This document shows, piece after piece, positions 52,824 through 58,458 of a stretch of DNA of 58,458 nt. Numbering within the stretch: the stretch's first letter is position 1; the number at the start of each line of letters is the position of its first letter. The position numbers were made by a program, and so were the translations under genes. The DNA is from Arthrobacter sp. ZGTC131. Lineage in GTDB: Bacteria; Actinomycetota; Actinomycetes; Actinomycetales; Micrococcaceae. Location: assembly GCF_002929275.1 (NCBI RefSeq), contig NZ_PJIK01000019.1, positions 1 to 58,458 on the forward strand. Reading direction: 5' to 3'. The notes under the pieces are model-generated. The model was not told the origin of the DNA and ran no database searches. It was given only the letters and a program-made list of their open reading frames with translations.

Positions 52824-54020
52824 ATGTCTGTATTAACCGAAAAGTCCATGGTTCGGCCATTTACTTTCGAGTTTTCGGACGCGGAACTTGAGGACCTGCG
52901 TGCGAGGATCAGAGCCACGCGCTGGCCCGAGAGGGAGACGGTCCAGGATCTGTCCCAGGGCCCGCCCCTGGCGACGATGCAGGAGGTCGCGCGTTATTGG
53001 GCGTCAGATTATGACTGGCGCAAGACCGAGGCGACGCTGAAGGCTTTGCCGCATTTCATCACTGAGATCGACGGACTCGACATCCACTTCATCCATGTCC
53101 GATCCAAGCATGAAGATGCCCTGCCGCTCATCGTTACGCACGGATGGCCCTATTCGATTATCGGGCTGCTGAAAATCATCGGACCGCTCACTGATCCCAC
53201 CGCACATGGTGCCGACGCATCGGACGCCTTCGACCTGGTCTTTCCGTCATTGCCCGGTTACGGGTTCTCGGGCAAGCCAACCACGACCGGCTGGGGACCC
53301 GAGCGCATCGCAACTGCCCAGATCGAGCTGATGAAGCGGCTTGGATACACGCGGTATGTGGCCCAGGGCGGTGACTGGGGTGCGATCATCACAGAACACA
53401 TGGCCCTGCTGGCACCTCCGGAACTCGTTGGCATGCACTCCAACATGCCGGCGGTAGTTCCCCCCGACATCTACCAGGCACTCGCGTCCGGCAACCGGCT
53501 GCCGGAGGGTCCTGCACTCTCGGATGAGGAAAGCCACGCAGTTGAACAGCTGAGAAACGTTTTCGATCACGTCTACTACGCATACATAATGGCGTCGCGG
53601 CCGCAGGCGCTCATGGCACTCTCCGATTCACCTGTGGGTCTGGCAGCATTTCAGATGGACCTTGAGGAGCGCAGCTTGGAGATGATTTCCCGGGCCTTTG
53701 CCGGAGGGTCCGAAGGCCTCACGCGGGATGATGTCCTCGATAACGTCACGCTTTACTGGCTGACGAACACGGCGATTTCTTCCGCCCGCCTCTACGCTGA
53801 AAACCGGTCCCCTTTCTTCGCTGTCAAAGGCATCTCCATTCCGGTTGCCGTGAGCGTCTTTCCCGACGAGATATATACAGCCCCCAGAAGCTGGACAGAG
53901 CAGGGGTTTCCCAACCTCATCCACTACAACAAGGTCGATAAGGGCGGACACTACGCGCCTTGGGAGCAACCGAAAATCTTCGTAGAAGAAATGCGCAAAG
54001 GCTTCCGGTCTCTTCGCTAA
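52824..54020 (+). CDS. Epoxide hydrolase, second of tandem pair
   Basis: 398 residues, the same length and domain plan as its neighbour. HGWPYS, QGGDWGAI (nucleophile Asp) and KGGHYAPWEQP are kept. The first 100 residues are almost identical to copy 1, while the cap region (about 190-310) differs at many positions, so the two may accept different epoxides. Both are followed by no shared terminator that I can see. Confidence 0.93.
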   Translation: MSVLTEKSMVRPFTFEFSDAELEDLRARIRATRWPERETVQDLSQGPPLATMQEVARYWASDYDWRKTEATLKALPHFITEIDGLDIHFIHVRSKHEDALPLIVTHGWPYSIIGLLKIIGPLTDPTAHGADASDAFDLVFPSLPGYGFSGKPTTTGWGPERIATAQIELMKRLGYTRYVAQGGDWGAIITEHMALLAPPELVGMHSNMPAVVPPDIYQALASGNRLPEGPALSDEESHAVEQLRNVFDHVYYAYIMASRPQALMALSDSPVGLAAFQMDLEERSLEMISRAFAGGSEGLTRDDVLDNVTLYWLTNTAISSARLYAENRSPFFAVKGISIPVAVSVFPDEIYTAPRSWTEQGFPNLIHYNKVDKGGHYAPWEQPKIFVEEMRKGFRSLR

Positions 54021-54456
54021 ATGCCCAAAACCAGGCAAAATCCCCTGCTGGACCCGGCCCGCCGGAGTGTACGGGCGTGCAGGTCATCAGAAGGCGTTTT
54101 GTGATTAGCGGGACGTGCTGATGATGAGGAGGTCCAAGTGATGCCCGATTCAAGAACGTCGTTGCCCGGCACCGGCGCGGTGACCTGCGATGCCGGACAA
54201 CCACCTGAGGCCATACGGCCGGACCTGAGGTTTGTTGCGGTGAGCAGCTTACCCATTTCGGACTACGCGCTCCTCTCCACAGGCACTGACCCGGCCCTGG
54301 TCAACAGCGCCGGGTCCATTGAGTGACTGTGTTTTCCCCGGTTTGAAAGTCCCTCCGTTTTCGCGCGCATGCTGGGAGGTGGTGCAGGTCTGGGCGGCGA
54401 GTAGGGAAGCTTTCCTCTGTGCACATTCTGGCCCGCCCAAGTCTCGGCCCTGGCCG

Positions 54457-54560
54457 GCCAGAGTTCGCCAGGCCTTCAGCCACATCGGGCTTACCAACGC
54501 GGCATGGGCCATCTGCCGGGCGGAGAGACGCGCAAAACCCCAGGCCATGGGGCGACTACC
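54457..54560 (+). pseudogene. GH15 glycosidase C-terminal remnant, second copy
   Basis: The plus strand encodes RQAFSHIGLTNAAWAICRAE, the same conserved GH15 end as at 40252-40422 but in the other orientation. Nothing of the catalytic domain remains. The surrounding 54021-54456 stretch has no gene. Confidence 0.6.
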
Positions 54561-54702
54561 CAACGAGCAGGTCCGGTTGACCTCTCTGCCTACGCCGAAG
54601 TCTCCGCTGCAAACACTGGAACGAGTACGAGCACCATCCTCCGGCGGTGGCCGGCTGCGGGACCGTTACCGCTGCTGCTGCACGAGTTCAGGGCCGTTGT
54701 AA

Positions 54703-54744
54703 CTGACGGAGTTGATTTGGCCACTGCCAAATCAACTCCGTCAG
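54703..54744. repeat. Perfect 19-bp hairpin
   Basis: Arms at 54703-54721 and 54726-54744 with a CACT loop. It has no T tract on either side and lies among remnants, between the GH15 and GNAT fragments. It may be a terminator or the trace of a mobile element. Confidence 0.7.
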
Positions 54745-54789
54745 GACGCGTTCCGTGGCCCAAGATGTCGTGGGCCGTCGTGGTCAGCA

Positions 54790-55190
54790 CGGCGCAGCTG
54801 AGCAGCCTGACACTTTGATGTTCGGTCAGAATGCCCGGAACAGGTCCACTGGTGCCCGGCGTCGCCGCCGAGGTACAGCCCGCGGTCCTCGCAGCTGGCT
54901 TTCCAGTAAGCGGAGAGCCCGGCCGGTTTGGTTTCATTGACCGAGAGCACGACGCCGGTCTGTTCCCCGCCAGCGCCGCCGCGAGTTTTTGCCCCGCCCG
55001 CCGGCAGCGGGTGCGGCCAGCGTCCCGAAGCCCTTGCCCTGCTGCCAGCGGTCGATCAGGAAACCGCGGAGAAGCCAGACCGAGTCCTCGTTTGGCTAAT
55101 CGGCCAAAGGCGCCGCTTCGGATTGAAGCGTCAGGACTCCCACCGCCCTGCCGTCGGTATCCACTGCAAACGGGTGCGGTCCCGTCTCCC
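54790..55190 (-). pseudogene. GNAT acetyltransferase remnant
   Basis: Minus-strand reading gives FAVDTDGRAVGVLTLQSEAA, a stop, then SVWLLRGFLIDRWQQGKGFG and LSVNETKPAGLSAYWKASCE with EDRGLYLGGDAGHQW. This is the acetyl-CoA binding core and C-terminus of a GNAT protein with an in-frame stop and shifted frames. Confidence 0.65.
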
Positions 55191-55234
55191 AAGTGGGACA
55201 TTGAGGCTAGCCTAAAGAGCGGGCGCAGACCGAG

Positions 55235-55756
55235 CTAAGCAAGCCATGCAGAGAAATATTTCCTGGCCTTGGCGAGCTTCGGGTTGATGATCACCTGGCA
55301 GTAGCCTTGTTCCGGGTACTTGGCGTAGTAGTCCTGGTGGACGTCATCCGCGACATGGAACGTCGACAGCTGGCTGACCTCGGTCACGATCGGGTGCGAC
55401 CAGAGTGCCTGGTTACGCTCGATTGCTTCCTCAAAGAGGATTTTTTCCTCCGTCGTTTCGTAGAAAAACGAGGAGCGGTACTGCGTTCCGACGTCGTAGC
55501 CCTGGCGGTTGAGGGTCGTGGGGTCGTGGAGGGCGAAGAACATGTCCAGAATCACTGCCGCCGGGATTACATCCTCGTCGAACGTTACGGCCACCACCTC
55601 GGCATGGCCGGTGGTCCCGGAGGACAGGGAGTGGTAGTTGGGGTTGGGGTCATGGCCGCCGGTATAACCCGATACGACCGAGCTGACACCCTTGGTTTTC
55701 CGGTAGACGGCGTCGAGACACCAGAAGCAGCCTCCGCCGAGGACAAACGTTTTCAT
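55235..55756 (-). CDS. msrA: Peptide methionine sulfoxide reductase A
   Basis: 173 residues from MKTFVLGGGCFWCLDAVYRK (ATG at 55756 with GGAG upstream; 55771 is also in frame). The catalytic Cys lies in GGCFWC; GYTGG, GHAEVV and the C-terminal QDYYAKYPEQGYCQ with the resolving Cys are present. It reduces the S-form of methionine sulfoxide in proteins. Single-gene unit. Confidence 0.95.
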   Translation of the reverse strand: MKTFVLGGGCFWCLDAVYRKTKGVSSVVSGYTGGHDPNPNYHSLSSGTTGHAEVVAVTFDEDVIPAAVILDMFFALHDPTTLNRQGYDVGTQYRSSFFYETTEEKILFEEAIERNQALWSHPIVTEVSQLSTFHVADDVHQDYYAKYPEQGYCQVIINPKLAKARKYFSAWLA

Positions 55757-55828
55757 GCTCGCTCCATTCATGCTCTCGTTAATAGTTGAAGGCTCCGGTA
55801 GTTCCCGAATCCGGTGCCCGAAACGTGA

Positions 55829-56101
55829 TCTATCAAGGTCGACGGAAAGCAGATCGGAAGTGTCGCTTTCCATGGGGCCGAACTTGGGTTTACTGGTGAC
55901 GCTGTTGGATCGATCTCCCGATTGGCTGTAGGCAGACGGCCTGCGGGTATCCCCTTCAGCAGGTATCGAGTCAGCCTCAGGTCACAACTGGCTTCTGCCT
56001 CTGTCGGGCTTGAGCTTGTCCCGGGGAACTTCCGGGAAGTACTGACTACCTCTCTGGGCGTGGATGACATTGTCATGACGCTCGAGACAGCGCTTTCCTG
56101 A
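55829..56101 (+). other. Open frame remnant without start
   Basis: A 90-codon frame with protein-like sequence (IKVDGKQIGSVAFHGAELGF, ELVPGNFREVLTTSLGVDD) that begins after a stop and has no start codon before it. It is probably the end of a lost gene on the strand opposite to msrA. Family not recognised. Confidence 0.35.
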
Positions 56102-56213
56102 AGAGTTCAACAGATAGCCCTCCCGGTCAGATTCCGGACAGGCCGGGTCTTGCAGGCACTGGAGCCGGCTCGCTTAGTACACCGGGATCCGAGGACTCAC
56201 ACTTCTTCTCCTT

Positions 56214-56276
56214 GACGGAGCCAGCAGCGTCGTTGGAGGCAAGGAACAGGATTGCCGCAGTGATCTCCTCCGGCCC
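56214..56276 (-). pseudogene. SDR oxidoreductase C-terminal fragment
   Basis: GPEEITAAILFLASNDAAG matches the conserved end of short-chain dehydrogenases. Only this part is left, between the open-frame remnant and the SnoaL-like gene. Confidence 0.5.
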
Positions 56277-56402
56277 GCGGAGTGGGTGCCATAACGGGTC
56301 ACGTATCCGACAACCAGCTTCTCGAACGAGTACCCAAGGGTCCGCTCGATCGCCAGAACACAACCGGGGGCATTGCTGCCCCCTGCGATCAGGCGGCAGT
56401 TG

Positions 56403-56774
56403 CTAGTCAATTTTCGAAACGTGGTAATGGCGTATCAGCCACAAACCCTCAACCTGCTGCAGGACAACCGTTAGATGTACCGGAACGATGATGCCCTCAG
56501 GACGAATGAAGACGACATCGACATAAGCGATGAGAGCATCATCCCCGAGCTGCCGGTGTTCCATAATCTGGAACTGGGGACGGACGCCCACGGGCTGCTT
56601 GTCGTAATACCTGACGATGCCAGGCCTGCCGATCGTGTGCTTCTTGTCGAAACCTTGGAACAGTGCATCCTGGGTGAAGTAGGAGGCAACTCGTTCTGGT
56701 TGGTGTCTTCGAATTCCGTCTGCCCACCCTTCCAGAACTTCAGTCAGAGTGGCAAGTCGCGCAATGCTGTTCAT
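56403..56774 (-). CDS. SnoaL-like (NTF2 fold) protein
   Basis: 123 residues from the ATG at 56774, nine bases after AAGGAAG. The pattern VLEGWADGIRRHQPERVASY, FTQDALFQGF, GRPGIVRYYD, and the C-terminal strands VHLTVVLQQVEGLWLIRHYH is that of SnoaL/DUF4440 proteins. These form cone-shaped barrels used for small-molecule binding or isomerisation. The substrate is unknown. Confidence 0.75.
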   Translation of the reverse strand: MNSIARLATLTEVLEGWADGIRRHQPERVASYFTQDALFQGFDKKHTIGRPGIVRYYDKQPVGVRPQFQIMEHRQLGDDALIAYVDVVFIRPEGIIVPVHLTVVLQQVEGLWLIRHYHVSKID

Positions 56775-57510
56775 GGTGATCATCTTCCTTTTTCGCTTTG
56801 GCGAAGACGGGGCAGCCAGCAAGGTCTGACCCGCCAGCTCGCGCTCAGTTGCCGGCGCTCTAGAGGTACTGGGTGTTGTTGCGGAACGGGCCGGCCTTCC
56901 TGCCTCGGCTCAGGCTCAACACCGTCCTGCCCCTTGCGCAGCTGTCCAAACCTCTTCATCAGGTCGTGGACCTTGCCCTCATTGGCGCGGCGCGGTATTG
57001 CTGTGAGTGATTCAGCCAACATCAGGGTTCGGACAGGCAGCTGCCCCTGAGCGCGTTCCCCGCTTCGTTTTGAGGAGGCGCGTTGCGGATTCTCGGCCTG
57101 ACGATTCGGCCTTACACTTTCGTGGCCACTTGGCGGATGGCGCAGCAGTCGTCTGTAGAAAGGGCAACATCTGGAGGGCATAGATGAACCCATCCGGGCA
57201 GGACGGACCGTCAAGGAAACGCTGGGTTCCTTCACCAAATGGCACCAAGGGAAGACCCAGTGCTGCAGGGACTGAGCAGTCCTTGACATTCGGTAATCCG
57301 GCACCAGCGGAGCCCACCACCGGGCCTGGTGATGGGCTCCGCAGGGCGGGCTGGCCGGGGAGCGCGAGTGAGCGTTTCGGGTGGGAGCCCGGAAGGTCCG
57401 CAGCACCTTGACCAGTTTCTCCGCGCCTTCCTAGACGGCGAATTGCGCCGGGATGATCCGGACCCGATGGTGTCGGTTCTAGGAACCGGAGCCGGTTCCG
57501 GCCCTGGTGG
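56775..57510. other. Gene-free stretch
   Basis: About 730 bases with overlapping low-quality frames on both strands and no domain that I can name. Probably decayed DNA and the SnoaL promoter. Confidence 0.35.
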
Positions 57511-57957
57511 TTAGACGCGCCCGGGGAAGCGAGTGGTGATTTCCTGGAGGATGAACTCATTGCCCTCGGGATCGTTGAAAATCGCAAAGGAGAAGTAGCT
57601 GGCGCGCTCCGGAGCCAGGCCGGGAGTGCGCCCCTCGGTCTTGACGCTGGGGATGCCGCCCTCTGCCTCGTAGAAGACTTCGGTGATCTCGATACCACGG
57701 CCGGCGATGTCGGCGCGGGCCGCTTCAACGTCGTCAACGACCAAATAGGTGCCCCGCGTGGAGCCCGGTGCGGCATCGGTGAGGCCGTTGCTGATGATGA
57801 TGGATGCCGGGGATCCAGTCGGGGTGTAGTGCACAACCCGGAAGCCGCCCTCACCCTGGATGTCGGCGTCGAGCCGCCAGTCAAACTTGTCGTAGAACGC
57901 CTTGGCGCGCTCCACATCGGAGACGGGCAGAACAATGAGTTCGAGCTTGTATTCCAT
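57511..57957 (-). CDS. VOC (glyoxalase/bleomycin-resistance) family protein
   Basis: 148 residues with AAGGA upstream. Two beta-alpha-beta-beta-beta modules: LELIVLPVSDVERAKAFYDK ... GGFRVVHYTPTGSPASIIIS, and GTYLVVDDVEAARADIAGRG ... FAIFNDPEGNEFILQEIT. The metal-site residues are only partly the usual His/Glu set. VOC proteins act as dioxygenases, isomerases or drug-binding proteins; the role here is open. Confidence 0.88.
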   Translation of the reverse strand: MEYKLELIVLPVSDVERAKAFYDKFDWRLDADIQGEGGFRVVHYTPTGSPASIIISNGLTDAAPGSTRGTYLVVDDVEAARADIAGRGIEITEVFYEAEGGIPSVKTEGRTPGLAPERASYFSFAIFNDPEGNEFILQEITTRFPGRV

Positions 57958-58375
57958 TTCAATTCCTTACTGGGTTTGTGTGTTGGGTGGTGCGATGAGC
58001 TGGTGGGTTTCCGGCCGGAGGCCCGAGAGGGCTGTTTTATTCCGGATCTGAATGATCCTTGTCTTTGTCCCGGTAACAGCGACTACACTCTGGTTCGCCG
58101 GGACAAACGGTACGGAGAGGACGACGCCGCGGCGGTGGCGCGAATCATATCCGCCGTGATCTTTTTCAGCATGGCGGCCAGCGCGAACGCCCCCTGAGCC
58201 TGGAGGAAGTAATGCAGGATGTTCGACGGCAACTGGCCGTTGTACTCGATCGTTGAGGTCGACCTGAGTCGGCGTATCGAGGTAGGCCCAGAACAGTGCC
58301 GTAGCGATTGGTCGGCCGGCACGGTGTCTACTCCGCTATATGGGGAGAAGACACCGTAGCCAACGCAGCGGGCAT
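57958..58375. other. Gene-free stretch
   Basis: No supported gene. A short minus-strand frame (58083-58322) has a helical piece but no recognised family. Confidence 0.35.
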
Positions 58376-58458
58376 CTATTTGGAGGGGCGCCCGTAGGTT
58401 TCGAGAAGCCGGAGCCAGATCTCGTTGACGGTGGGGTAGGCCGGTACGGCATGCCAGA
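58376..58458 (-). CDS. Partial FAD/NAD(P)-disulfide oxidoreductase, C-terminus
   Basis: The minus strand enters from the window edge and encodes HAVPAYPTVNEIWLRLLE, then a short tail and a stop at 58376-58378. The HxxPxYPTVxEIWLRL pattern is the end of the dimerisation domain of mercuric reductase- or lipoamide dehydrogenase-like enzymes. Only 27 codons lie in the window, so the exact enzyme cannot be named. Confidence 0.6.
   Translation of the reverse strand, partial: WHAVPAYPTVNEIWLRLLETYGRPSK

Noticed and set aside
57012-57962. Minus-strand frame of 316 codons
   Set aside because: It overlaps the VOC gene in another frame and continues into a region without protein-like sequence.

Overview
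The window looks like part of a large plasmid, or an integrated plasmid-like region, from a high-GC actinobacterium close to Arthrobacter/Pseudarthrobacter (Micrococcaceae). Signs of this are Lsr2, a DUF4193 remnant, NrdH, frequent GTG starts with GGAGG-type ribosome sites, and terminators made of long GC-rich hairpins with little or no T tract. No rRNA or tRNA gene was recognised. No replication initiator and no ParA were recognised.

Layout. 0-24 kb is plasmid backbone. It holds a ParB-like protein, CsbD, a pair of CNNM/CorC-type membrane proteins, a serine resolvase, and a very large methylase-helicase with a TnpV-like gene nested inside it in another frame. Next come a repeat-rich intergenic kilobase, NrdH, SSB, a small ParB-like protein, an excisionase-like HTH protein, MobC, a relaxase, an AAA ATPase and a cold-shock protein.

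25-31 kb is the highlight. Seven tightly packed minus-strand genes form a ubiquitin-like conjugation island: sigma region 4-like protein, XRE-like regulator, ImmA/IrrE metalloprotease with a Cys-rich tail, a ubiquitin-like protein ending Gly-Gly-Ala, an E2-like protein, a JAB/JAMM protease and an E1-like adenylyltransferase. Upstream and divergent lies a membrane-anchored PD-(D/E)XK-like protein. My reading is a Bil/Bub-like defence or stress system with its own control cassette: the conjugation genes attach the modifier, the JAB protease matures or removes it, and the protease, XRE and sigma-like proteins switch the operon on.

33-58 kb is a stress and metabolism cargo zone full of gene remnants. 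It carries an EAL protein, Lsr2, a DipZ-like thiol protein, an osmoprotectant ABC transporter preceded by a protoglobin, two CGNR zinc-finger regulators, a stand-alone ribA, a short Tyr-Val-Thr repeat protein next to a dTMP kinase-like protein, two tandem epoxide hydrolases, MsrA, a SnoaL-like protein and a VOC protein. Broken pieces of GH15, MDR oxidoreductase, acyl-CoA dehydrogenase-like, GNAT, SDR and DUF4193 genes are scattered between them. Three places share a paired operator (TCACC-N9-GGTGA, two sites exactly 40 bp apart): in front of both CGNR genes and upstream of ribA, which suggests one CGNR-controlled regulon.
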